Positions 1 through 9,599 of a DNA stretch of 64,000 nucleotides are shown here, in pieces. Every line of letters begins with the position of its first letter. The stretch's first letter is position 1. The notes under the pieces were generated by a model, which was given only the letters and a program-made list of their open reading frames with translations, made no database searches and was not told the DNA's origin. Origin of the DNA: Mermis nigrescens. Its lineage: Eukaryota > Nematoda > Enoplea > Mermithida > Mermithidae. Both the position numbers and the translations under genes were made by a program. The DNA lies in NCBI GenBank assembly GCA_036768485.1, contig JAVLUZ010000223.1, positions 1,567,893 through 1,631,892 of the forward strand, written 5' to 3'.

Positions 1-73
1 CCCCAGGTTTAAACACCGATGAGTGTGAGGTTCTTTCGTTTTGTGAGCCAGTTGGTTTCTGTTTTCTTTGATT

Positions 74-238
74 ATGGACGTTCTTGACTTTCTTGACGAT
101 TTGGACGAAAATTATGACGAAAATTGGGAAAACCTGATTCCATGGAGGGTATTGGCGCGAGCAAATCCGCTAGAAAGTTATGCTGATGATAAATTTTGGT
201 CGCAATACAAGCTGAGCAAAAACAGCGCAAGGGATTAA
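74..238 (+). pseudogene. HARBI1-like (PIF/Harbinger) transposase, N-terminal fragment
   Basis: An ATG at 74 opens a 54-codon frame ending at TAA 236-238. It starts with an acidic stretch (MDVLDFLDDLDENYDEN) and continues with RANPLESYADDKFWSQYKLS. The pattern R-x-NPL-x-x-Y-x-D-x-x-F-x-x-x-Y/F-x-L-S/T is the start of HARBI1-type transposases, where it precedes the helix-turn-helix and the DDE nuclease. Nothing of the DDE domain follows, because the frame stops after about 15% of the usual length. This is a truncated, non-functional copy. The identification rests on the NPLE-x-Y block and on the neighbouring Myb-like ORF. Confidence 0.55.
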
Positions 239-243
239 TCAAT

Positions 244-458
244 TTACTTGAAAGCTTTGCTGCGATCTTTCACGTTAGGATTCGCTTTGAAAACTTCTTC
301 AATAGCACCCCATGCCTTGCTTTTAGCAGTCGCCGTTTTTGAATCCGTTTTTTATTTTCGATAATTTCAGCTTTCTCGGAAGCGCATTCTAAGAAAAATT
401 CGATTTTTTCATTGTCAAAATTTTACATTCTTTCGCGAAGTTTATTACTGATGTCCAT
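244..458 (-). pseudogene. Myb/SANT-like DNA-binding protein of a Harbinger element, N-terminal fragment
   Basis: Read on the minus strand from ATG 458-456. The frame carries a stop after about 11 codons, then NFDNEKIEFFLECASEKAEI ending in ENKK. After a one-base shift in a run of A it continues as TDSKTATAKSKAWGAIEEVF, then KANPNV, and stops at 246-244. The spacing E-K-x-x-F-x-x-E...I-I-E-N-K-K-T-D...K-x-x-A-W-x-x-I...F-N/K-A-N-P resembles the Myb/SANT-like (regulatory-protein type) ORF that PIF/Harbinger elements carry beside the transposase. It is convergent with the transposase fragment and separated from it by 5 bp. One stop and one frameshift make it a pseudogene. Confidence 0.5.
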
Positions 459-844
459 TTTTCGCAATTTTAATTAATGCGATCAAATATGACAAAAAAT
501 TTCGAAACTACAGCTTCCACCCAACCTGTTTTTACTTTTGTGCTTTTATCAATCCTGTCCAGGCATGCCAAAAAAATAACCGATTCAAACATAAAAATAG
601 GTACTCGTTTTTCTATTTACTGGACTTGTCCAGTAACCGAAATTCCAATCAAAATTGTTGTTAATCGGCGTTTAATCGACGATTAAAAATTTAATCTGCG
701 ATTAGTCAATCGGCCTTTAATCGGCGTTTGAGCATACGGATTTCAATCGGTCTCCGATTGATTAGTCTACGATTAGCCTTAATCGCCGATTAAATTTATC
801 GGCCTTTGTGCATACGGGCCTAAATCTTCAATTTTACTGGTCGG

Positions 845-2024
845 CCGGTTGCTCGACTTTACCTTAACGCGAATGACCATTAAGATTCCCTTAACAGAAC
901 CATTAACGTTAAGGTAAAACCTCAACTAATGGTTTCGTTAAGATTCGTAAAAATCGGGTGCTCGACTTGACCATTAATAAATGGTCAAGCATTTGTTAAG
1001 GGAAGTTTAAGGGTACTTACCATTAAAGAAACCATTAACAAAAAGCTTTAATGGCTGCGTCAATGGTAGCGCTAAGGCGTTAAAGTAAGCTAAATGGTTG
1101 CGTTAAGGGAAGTTTTAATGGTTATGTAAAGGTTCATAGGTAATTCACGAGAAGTGTAATGTTTTGGTTAAAATAGATATAAAACTTTGAGGACCATAGT
1201 CATCGAAAATTCGAATTTTCTTCTATTTTACTCTTTTACCGCTTGACTTTTGGTGTTGGTTCGAATTCGTCTGATTATGGATTGCAGTGACAGCGATACA
1301 CTTAATTAGGAAAATAAATGAAAACGCTCGTTTGTCTGGGTAAAACATAGTTGGTTGCTTGCGATGATATGAAAATTGAAAAAATAGAGAAGTAAAAATA
1401 GGAAAATACAATTTTGATTTTAGCGCATTTTCGGCATCAGCTAAAGAAAATGAAGAAGCCAACTGAAAAAGACCCGTTCTAGAATAAAATCTTTATGAAT
1501 ATTTATTGTCATTAAAATGAACCAAAGGACTTCATTTGACAATGGATCGACGAGCATGTATTATATTATTAAATATAAAAATTATAAAAGAAGCTTTACT
1601 TTTTAAGTGAAATGTAACCATTGAATTCGTTAAGGTAGATGCCGACCTACCTTAAGAAATTTACCTTAACAAAACCATTAAAGTCGTTGAGGTTAAGCCC
1701 AGCAACCCAATTTACCTTAAAGAAACCATTAAATGCTTAATGGGAGCATTAAGACTTCAGTCGAGCAACCGGTCTTAAGGTTGACATTTAAAAAACTGAG
1801 CCTTAATTAATGCCTGCACTAAAGTAGAGTCCAGCAACCGAAATTAAAATCGATCATTAGACTTCCCTTAAATCGAGGTTGATGGTTGAGTCGAGCAACC
1901 CGATTTTTTTAATGGTTCCATTGAGGTGGAACTCGGACTTAACGCAACCATTAATTAATGGTTGTGTTAAGGTGACCATTAACGTTAAGGTAAACCCTTA
2001 TTAATGGTCGAGTCGAGCAACCGG
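845..2024. mobile_element. Foldback-like element with CCGGTTGCTCGACT inverted ends
   Basis: The ends are 14-bp perfect inverted repeats, CCGGTTGCTCGACT at 845-858 and its complement at 2011-2024. Both arms (about 845-1130 and 1600-2024) are built from degenerate units rich in ACCATTAA, CCTTAACG and GGTTGCTCGAC, so each arm is a short array of subrepeats. The centre (about 1130-1600) is unrelated AT-rich DNA without a convincing ORF. No target-site duplication could be recognised. It is a non-autonomous foldback-type transposon; the superfamily is not clear. Confidence 0.6.
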
Positions 2025-2352
2025 GCCCAGGAAGCTGTGAAATAGCACAGACTTTACGCTTTTTTACGGATTTTTACCAATTTTTGAAATTAATTTGGCT
2101 CAAAAAAGGTCCATTTTTGATCACCGCCCAGACCTCATGACCTCATCAGATCGGCCCGCCACGCTCTGCATTATGGCCTAATCTAGATTCGTAGTAGTAG
2201 AGATGAAGCGTCACTTAATCAATATTTTTGCTGTTGTTTTGCCGTTTTAATCCGAAAATACAGTACAATAATATATCGGTATAGTTGGTAGAAATCAGAC
2301 AGAAAAACCTAATATAGGTACTCGCATGATCATTTGACTCGTAATTTGCATA
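2025..2352. other. 3' flank of the ferritin gene
   Basis: AT-rich DNA between the foldback element and the ferritin stop codon. It must hold the ferritin 3' UTR, but no clear AATAAA was found on the minus strand close to the stop. Nothing else is recognised. Confidence 0.4.
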
Positions 2353-5300
2353 TCATTCCTTCAAGGTTAGGCGTTCGAATTGATATTCGCCAAGGCCCGC
2401 TCCAACGCGTTTCAAGTTAGCGATGTGGTCGCTAATCTTCTTTATTGCCTCCACTTCACCTCGCAAAAATTCTTCTTCAACAATAACAGAAAACGTTCAA
2501 TAATTTCCACAAAAAAATCAAAAATATGGGCCAAATGAAATTATTTTAAATACCATTATTTTTCTGGCTGAAAACGACGAAAAGCGCCTAAAAGTGGTAC
2601 AAAACGCAAATTTTAGCCAGAAAAAAACCGAGAGATGCGGGCTGAAAAATCTCAGCAATTGGAGGATGGGAAGCGACCTACCTTGTTCCGGGAATTCTCC
2701 CGTTAACTTAGCTGTGTAAACGTTCTACTTTGATTTAACCAGAACTGTTCAAGCGTTTATCTATTCAATAGTAACTGCCATAGGTGGGCGTCACCAAAGT
2801 TCTGAGGAATGCAAGAGTTTTTCAAAGGTCGAAAATGGCCTAAAAAATCGTGGAATGGCGAAAGAACACCATTTTCAATTTGCATAAAATTGGCATAAAA
2901 AATTGCAAAAAAACAAAAAATTTACAAAAATTTAATTCTGGGAAGTATTTTGGTTTCTGGGGGGTGCATACCCCTAAATCCCCCCACGCTCAGGTATAGT
3001 AACTACCTATTGAAGTATTGAAGTATTAAAAAAATGCTTATCCAGTAATAAAGCATTCACTCCTATTCAATTATCGCTCAAATGATTAAAGACGATTCCC
3101 TGAGAAAACGATTGAATAACTCATCTGCTTCACATGCGTCCCGTTGACCGCGCAAGAAAGGACTTCGAGGATCACACACATACGAAATAATGAGCTTCTA
3201 GATCAAGCTTTCGTTCGTTGAAAATAGATCATCTCGGCTTAAAACTGATTAACAAGGAACAAGAATCGACAAAAACGACCTAAATGACCAAAAACGGACA
3301 AAAATGAATGGAAATGAAGAGAAATTCAATAGAAAAACGGACAAAAATTAAAGCAATTTTCAATCTTTGACGAACGCAAAGAAATTTGATTATGCCTTTA
3401 CGACAATTTTACGGAACAAAGTTGAACAAATGAAAGGTTAAAAAATGATTGACACGTGCCTTCAATAAAATCGGCAAAATGTGGATCAGAGTGCTTGTTT
3501 GCTACAAGATGCATTTCCAGCAGAGAAGAATGAACGGCCTTTTCAATCTCCAAAGCGTAATGCATGGCTTCCAGAGGAGATCCCCATTCGTCTTCAACCG
3601 GTTTTTGAACGTCTTTTAGCACCAAACGGCCACCGCGTTGATTTTGATATTTCATCAGCTAATTGAAAAAATGAACATGATGTTCAAAGACGCACTTGAA
3701 ATATGTACTATGTTTTGAAATTTTTGTTATTTTTCGAAAATTTTACTCTTTTAACTCGTTTTCTCGCGAATTGGGCGAAATATTACTCTTTTTTCATTTG
3801 ATTAGCACGAAAAAATCGGATGCATCAATTAAATCCGGATAAATCTCCACCAAAAAATTAAAAATTTGGTTCCTGGTGGTGGACTATCGTGTGCAATAAT
3901 CGGTAAATTAGGAATATGAACAGAAAAATCAAGGCATATGTACGATGATGACCTCTTTGTCGATAGAATCAGTAAATTCTCCCTTAGCTAAGCTAAAAAA
4001 TTTCGAAATGCGAGTAGCTTATGAGCATTTATGAATCACGAAAGTGGACGAAGTCCTCATCATGTAATTAGCGTGGACACTTTGTGCAGATACAAAGACG
4101 TTTTACCATTCATATGGTGCTTAGTCCATTTCAAGCTTTTTTTTAAAAAAATTCATTTCCTTAGATTTTTAGCTAAAATTTTGCTTCATTTTTTGCCAAA
4201 AATTCCCTGTTTTCATTCAGACAGTCTAGACCATATTTGGGCGGGAAGGGTATATGCACTCCTCCCAGAAGGCTAAGTACACCCCTCCCAAAAAATACCC
4301 CCCCAGAATTCAATTTTTAAAATTTTTTTGTTTTTCCCCGATGTTTTGATGCCATTGGTGCCAATAGATAGTGCTTGTTTAGAAATGTTGAAAAATGGTG
4401 TATTTTAGCCATCCACAATATTTAAGACCATTTTTTGACCTTTAAAAAGTCATGCACCCCCAGAATTTTGGTGCTTCCCACGTATGGTCTAGAACCTCCA
4501 AAACCATTCACACGTATATATCCGGTCAATACCAGGCATGCTCGTACGGTAAGGGGGTTTATGGATACAAGACCCTTCACAAGGGAGAAAATGGGAAGTT
4601 TTATTTAAAAATGAGGCAAAAAGAAGGCTAAAAAGGTATTAAAATCAAAAACCTTTTGCAGAAGTGCTTAAAATTAACCAAAAGCTTTGTATTACCATAG
4701 TTTTTATGCCCTTTTAGCATTGATATCGGTTTTAAGTTCCTTTTAGCTCAGGAAAGCACTCTGGATGACTCCGGCGAGACCGGCCAGCTGAGTATCTATG
4801 GTCAGCATATTAATGAGAATTTGATCCAATAAGATTTCAAATTATATACTTCATTAATTCTACTGGCGAATCTATGACATTGATGTTAACTTAATCAAAG
4901 AGGTCTTTTTATCATGACAATTTTCATACAAATTTCTTTCTTATTTTCGCTATTTTGCGTGTTTTCGTACTTTTGTATTTTTTGTATCTTTTTGCCGTGT
5001 TTACCAATGTAATTATAGAATCAGGGAACCATTGCACGAATAAAATAAAGATTTTTTCTGCGTGCGAAAATTAATATTGAAGGCACAATATAAAAAAATA
5101 GATTTAAAAACTTCAAATAAAATAAATAGAAAATGAAAGAATCAATTCCTGGAAAAAAACGAAATTTCCCAGAAAAAATGTACCTTTTCCGCATCTTCTC
5201 TTTCTTCTTCGCTCATTTTCTTGAAAAATTTGCACAAATTCGGCAAGGCGATGTCGTCTCGATCAAAGTAGTACGCCATCGACAAATAAGCGTAACTGGC

Positions 5301-5375
5301 GTGCAGTTCCATGTTAATTTGCTTGTTGATGCTAATTTCGCAGTCTTGATGATAATTTTGACGGCAAAGAGTCAT
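2353..5375 (-). CDS. Ferritin (three exons, 170 aa)
   Basis: Iron-storage subunit of the cytosolic 24-mer type. Exons are 5184-5375, 3460-3658 and 2353-2474: 192+199+122 nt, exactly 171 codons with TGA. The start at 5375 ([11 protein letters not shown]) matches the normal ferritin N-terminus; an upstream in-frame ATG at 5405 would add ten residues. Recognisable blocks are [52 protein letters not shown] and the C-terminal helix to LKE. Aligned to human H ferritin (offset 4), the ferroxidase residues E23, Y30, E58 and E103 are kept. His65 is replaced by D61 and Gln141 by E137. No signal peptide is present, so it is cytosolic. Intron 1 is GT-AG. Intron 2 joins in frame only with a GC donor. No CAGUGN iron-responsive hairpin was found upstream. 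Identification is secure; catalytic strength is uncertain. Confidence 0.93.
2475..3459 (-). other. Ferritin intron 2 with a GC-AG boundary
   Basis: On the minus strand exon 2 ends ...GAAG followed by GCACGT (donor GC at 3459-3458). Exon 3 begins after TTGTTGAAG (AG at 2476-2475). Exon 2 must end in phase 1 to join the C-terminal helix, and the nearby GT (in GGCACGTGTC) would leave phase 2. The acceptor is a tandem GAAGAAG, so a form lacking one Glu is also possible. The intron carries a MITE-A copy. Confidence 0.7.
2779..2998 (+). mobile_element. MITE-A copy (ferritin intron 2)
   Basis: 220 bp. It starts CATAGGTGGGCG and ends GCTCAGGTATA, flanked by GTAACTGC and GTAACTAC (8-bp target-site duplication with one mismatch). 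The internal part has the shared family words TTTTTCAAAGGTC, AATTGCAAAAA and AATTCTGGG. Inserted antisense to the gene. Confidence 0.8.
4232..4486 (-). mobile_element. MITE-A copy (ferritin intron 1)
   Basis: 255 bp in reverse orientation, CATATTTGGGCG...CTTCCCACGTATG. The flanks are GTCTAGAC (4224-4231) and GTCTAGAA (4487-4494), an 8-bp duplication with one mismatch. Confidence 0.85.
4540..4803 (-). repeat. Family-B dispersed repeat copy
   Basis: Reverse copy of a dispersed family recognised by ATGCACAGCATGGTC-like ends and an inner stretch like ACTGGCATAAACGCTAAAATAGCG. Here it appears as GGGAGAAAATGGGAAG and ATGCCCTTTTAGC, and it ends in TCTATGGTC. The boundaries are approximate. Confidence 0.5.
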
Positions 5376-5890
5376 GGTTGCGCGATTATTAGCTGCAATG
5401 TTCAATCGATTAAGTAATTTTAGGAAATATTAATTGAATTTTACACTAAAATGCATGAAAACTAAAATTTACAAAAAATAATTTGAGGCGGTAATAAAGA
5501 CTGCGAACGAAAAAGAAAAAAATTGAAGATAAATATTGATAACGCTCCATGAAAGCCAGCATATGCCGATAGACGCTATTTACGAACGTACAACATACAC
5601 TGCAAAGTTTTACAGCGTCGCATCAGCACAGAATATAACTCAACGTAGCGGAAATCGATTTTTCTATTTTAAGTTGCACTTATGTTGACACAAACATATA
5701 AATCTGATCATGCGCCCATCATTTTTTTCTATTTCGTTTGTCTGCGAAAAGTTCTGGCAATAATAATTGGTTTAAAATAGATGAGATAAAAATTAAAATT
5801 AGTAGATTAGAGACTGATTAAACTAATGGTGAAAGAAAAAATTCAGCAAGGTGGTCGCTCGCAAGCAAGATGGGCGTAGGTCTCTAGATC
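5376..5890 (-). promoter_or_regulatory. Ferritin upstream region, candidate promoter
   Basis: The start context is GCAACCATGA. A TTGCAG acceptor lies just before it (AG at 5394-5393), so a 5'UTR intron or trans-splice site is possible. AGATAA (5527-5532) and TGATAA (5537-5542) are GATA-type sites about 150-165 bp upstream. GATA factors control ferritin in C. elegans, but such sites are common in AT-rich DNA. No iron-responsive element was seen. Confidence 0.25.
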
Positions 5891-6136
5891 CACACCTGGG
5901 CGTAGGGGGGGGGGGGTTTGGGGGTATGCACCCCCCAGAAATCAAAATACCCCCCAGAATTCAATTTTTGAAAATTTTTTTCGCTTTTTCGCAATTTTTT
6001 GATGCCAATGGATAGTGCTTGATGAGAAACGTCGAAAAATGGTGTTTCTATCGCCATACCACCATTTTTAAGGCCATTTTTTGACCTTCAAAAAAATCTT
6101 GCATCCCCCCCAGAATTTTCTCGCTGCCCACATATG
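5891..6136 (-). mobile_element. MITE-A copy with perfect TSD
   Basis: 246 bp, CACACCTGGGCG...GCCCACATATG, flanked on both sides by TCTAGATC (5883-5890 and 6137-6144), a perfect 8-bp target-site duplication. Confidence 0.9.
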
Positions 6137-6144
6137 TCTAGATC

Positions 6145-6991
6145 CCCATATCCTTAACTTCATCGTACGTTCTTCTTCCTGGAGTCCAAGACCCGTGAGA
6201 AAATGATTAAAAAAATTTTCGGCGAAAATAACGCAAAATGCTATAGTCTCTTTCATTTAACTTTGCGGTTTTCTTTTATTTTAATCCGCATGAATCAGGC
6301 TACAAAAGTGGTTTAAACTTTTAATACAGTAATGCGGTTTGGCGATTGCAAACCTCACTCCATAAGTCGATATACTGTAAATATCACAACTAAGCTGTGA
6401 GTTTAAATCACTTTTGCAAGCACCTTAAATTATTTCAAAAACCTCGAAGCCAAATGGAACGGACTATGAATAAGAAAATTATTGCCTAAACTACATTTAT
6501 ATATCAGAACATAAGTACGACTATGTCCGACCGAACTCTCCTTCGTGATTTTAGAATCCCATATTCTAAAATTATAAATTATATTGGCTTTTCGCGCTGA
6601 TTGATTTATGTGCGTGACATTTTCGAATGAAATTTGGTTCGTATAATTTTGGCGTTTCAAATACAATTCTCATTCTCAGCCGAACCGTTTTTAAAATCCG
6701 GCACAAATTTTAAAAATAGTCTTGAATTTCATCTGAAATCGTAAATTTTTGACAGCTCCTGTTCCATAGCCTCAGATTTAGTAGGACAACGAAAGAGTGC
6801 CTTCGCCACGCCACACATTTAACGTTTTATGATTATTTTTAGCCGAGAGGTTGAAATTATTTGAAATTTATAAGAATCCTAACAATAATGGTTAGTAAAA
6901 AAATCTTTAGTCTTATTACGTGAAATTTGAAAATACGTTAATTCTCTAGGACGCACAAATAAAAAATACTATGGAGGTTTACCTTAACGAA
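6145..6991. other. Intergenic, nothing recognised
   Basis: AT-rich sequence. A 78-codon open frame on the minus strand (6430-6666) shows no known motif or splice context and is not called. Confidence 0.5.
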
Positions 6992-7328
6992 TATAGCATG
7001 GCCGGTCGGGGTCATCCCGACCTGGAATGGAAAATCGCTAAGTTTAGCGCTAAGGCTTAAAAAACGGGTATAAACGTTAAAATAATGCATCAACTAAAGT
7101 TCACAAATTTGGGATCTGCAGGGGTAGGGCGCTTCATCACGCCCCCCAGTGGGCGGGTGGAGGCTTGGGTTAAGACAACCCTTCAGACGGCTATTGACTC
7201 CCTCGCAAAATGGCTGCGATCATAGATGCACAGCATATCGGGGGGGGGGTTAACCGGTCTAGCGGGGGTCAAGAATTGAACTTTTTTGGGTCAAAATTAC
7301 CTTAAAAACTAGTATAATGGCTGAAATA
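6992..7328 (+). repeat. Family-B repeat, 5' part, interrupted by the foldback element
   Basis: Starts near AGCATGGCCGGTCGGG. A second start, CATAGATGCACAGCAT, appears at about 7222. The family sequence ends abruptly at ACTAGTATAATGGCT-GAAATA and resumes at 11591 with GAAATAGCGTTTAAATTACG. This is the site where the foldback element was inserted. Confidence 0.6.
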
Positions 7329-7689
7329 TACGGAAAGTCGGAAGGATCATATGAAAAAATGGTTGATTCACTACAAAATCCAGACTTTCAACCAAACTTT
7401 TCAAATAAAGCGATAGTTTCAACGGCGAAATTCAAAATGCAATCAACCATTTTTTCAATATAATGATCCGTCTGGCTTGAAAAAAACATTACAAGCTCCA
7501 GACAATTTGGTTATTCAATGAACTTATGTAGGCCAAATGCATACTGTTATTCAAATTGCCCTCTAAAATTTGAATGAAGTTTTTCAATAAAGTCGTACAT
7601 TTATTCTACAAATGAATACTTAAATGAGCTCGGAAAATTCAAAATTATGAGCCTTCTGGCTTGAAAACTTGGTTGAAAACTAACTTCGA

Positions 7690-8215
7690 AACGCTTGTTG
7701 AACTGTTGCTGTAACATTTTAACCAATTTTTTCAAATTTTACTTTCAATGAAAGTTTTCAAAGAACAAGTTTCAATCGATTTTTTCAAAAATTGCTTTCA
7801 ACGAAGGTTTTCAAAATCAATTTTTCAACCAACTTTTTCAAAATTTATTTTTCAATAAAAGTTTTCAAACTAGGTTTTTCAACCATTTATTTCAAAATTT
7901 ATTTTCAATGATAGTTTTTAATTTTAGTTTTAAACCAATTCATTCAAAACTAACTTTTAATGAAAGTTTTCAAACCCTGAATTTCAACCATTTTTTTCAA
8001 AGTGAACTTTCAATGAAAATTTTCAAACTGTTTTTCGACCAATTTTTTCAAAAGTCAATTTCAATGAAAAATTTCAAACTCGAACTTTCAATCATGTTAT
8101 TCAAGGATAAGTTTGAACAAAGGTATTTAAATAGTAAGTTTCAACCAAATTTTTCAAAAGTAAGTTTCAACGAAGGTTTTCAAAAGGTAAGTTTCAACCA
8201 ATTTTTTCAAAGATC
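7690..8215 (+). repeat. Tandem subrepeats of the left foldback arm
   Basis: Alternating degenerate units built on TTTTCAA, TTTCAACCAATTTTTTCAAA and TTTCAATGAAAG, period about 28-30 bp (about 56-60 bp for the pair). The inverted partner array lies at about 9055-9540. Confidence 0.75.
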
Positions 8216-8331
8216 CTCGAAACGAAAAAATACTGCTTGCGGCACGTCCCCAAACCCTTTAGCTTCGCATAATTTTATTGCAATCTTGATTTACGAGTAT
8301 ACTGTATGTAGCAGTTTGTGCAATGTGATCC

Positions 8332-8939
8332 GTTCGCAGGGTTGCCAAGTAGGGGTTTTTTCCCCCATTTTTGGAGATTTTTGAGGCATTTTTTAGCGAT
8401 TTAGGTTTTTTCGCGCCTACGCTTAACCATTGGTTTGGGGTATTTTAGGCAGTTTGAGGTAAAAATTGGGGGTTTTTTGACGAGCACTGGATACGGGCCT
8501 GTAAGGGTATTTTTTCGAAAAAATCGAATTTTATGATCTTAGTGCATTGAGCAGGTCGTATAAAGTCTAAATAATGCGATGTTTGCGAGCTTCCGATGAA
8601 TTTCCCGAGGTGTAGACCAATTCTTGTTGAGTCCACCCAACTCTTGGCGGGGAAAGGTAAAATCCGGAAATGGAAAAAATGGAAATAGAAAAAAGAAAAT
8701 GGATAAAAGCTGGAAATAGAAAAATGGGTAAAAGCCGGAAAATGGAAAATGTAAACGGAAAATGAAAACTTTTCGGATTTCTGGATATGGTCCCGCCTAC
8801 ACACACACATTCAGTCGCATCTAGTCACCTCGTTTCCCGATTGATTTTTCAAAGCTGTCGGCCCCAGTCAAATAAACATAGACAGCTCAAAACATCACGC
8901 ATTTTGCAGCGGACGACGTAACAATCACACTGACTGGAT
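8332..8939. other. Foldback element spacer
   Basis: 608 bp between the arms, with purine-rich GGAAAATGG runs and GGGGTTTTTT stretches. Open frames on the minus strand (8445-8810) are low-complexity (Phe/Ser/His rich) and are judged chance. Confidence 0.5.
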
Positions 8940-9599
8940 GGATCACATTGCACAAACTGCTACAGTATAAATCAAGATTGCAATAGAATTATGCGAAGCT
9001 AAAGGGTTTAGGACGTGCCGCAGGCAGTATTTTTTCGTTTCGAGGATCTTTGAAAAAATTGGTTGAAACTCACCTTTTGAAAACCTTCGTTGAAACTTAC
9101 TTTTGAAAAATTTAGTTGAAACTTTCTATTTAAATACCTTTGTTCAAACTTATCCTTGAATAACATGTTCAAGTTTGAAATTTTTCATTGAAATTGACTT
9201 TTGAAAAAATTGGTCGAAAAACAGTTTGAAAATTTTTATTGAAAGTTCACTTTGAAAAAATTGTTGAAATTCAGGGTTTGAAAACTTTCATTAAAAGTTA
9301 GTTTTGAATGAATTGGTTTAAAATTAAAATCAAAAACTATTATTGAAAATAAATTTTGAAATAAATGGTTGAAAAAACTAGTTTGAAAACTTTTTTTGAA
9401 AATAAATTTTGAAAACGTTGGTTGAACATTGATTTTGAAAACCTTCGTTGAAAGCAATTTTTGAAAAAATCGATTGAAACTTGTTCTTTGAAAACTTTCA
9501 TTGAAAGTAAAATTTGAAAAAAATTGGTTAAAATGTTACAGCAACAGTTCAACAAGCGTTTCGAAGTTAGTTTTCAACCAAGTTTTCAAGCCAGAAGGA

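Larger units (their letters stand above)
1..820 (+). mobile_element. PIF/Harbinger-like transposon remnant (left part outside window)
   Basis: The region combines a HARBI1-like transposase fragment and, convergent to it, a Myb/SANT-like ORF. This two-gene layout is known for PIF/Harbinger elements. The right end reads GTGCATACGGGCC and is followed at once by TAA (821-823), the 3-bp target type of this superfamily. From about 660 to 820 the DNA consists of degenerate direct and inverted AATCGGC/GATTAATC words, which look like subterminal repeats. The left end is not seen, so the partner TIR and TSD cannot be checked. Both ORFs are broken, so the copy is dead. Confidence 0.6.
3659..5183 (-). 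other. Ferritin intron 1
   Basis: GT donor at 5183-5182 (AAG|GTACAT) and AG acceptor at 3660-3659 (TTCAATTAG|CTG), phase 0, 1525 bp. It contains a MITE-A copy and a family-B repeat. The rest is AT-rich DNA without recognised features. Confidence 0.85.

Noticed and set aside
1250..1290. GGTTCGAATTC resembling a tRNA B box
   Set aside because: No A box or cloverleaf can be formed around it.
5560..5640. CAGTGT hexaloop on the minus strand upstream of ferritin, possible iron-responsive element
   Set aside because: The five bases on each side do not pair and there is no bulged C at the right distance.
7690..8215. Regularly spaced ~30-bp repeats that could look like a CRISPR array
   Set aside because: Units are degenerate, have no unique spacers and are mirrored in the inverted arm of a transposon in eukaryotic DNA.
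8445..8810. Minus-strand frames in the foldback spacer as a possible transposase
   Set aside because: Low-complexity Phe/Ser/His composition caused by purine-rich GGAAAATGG runs.
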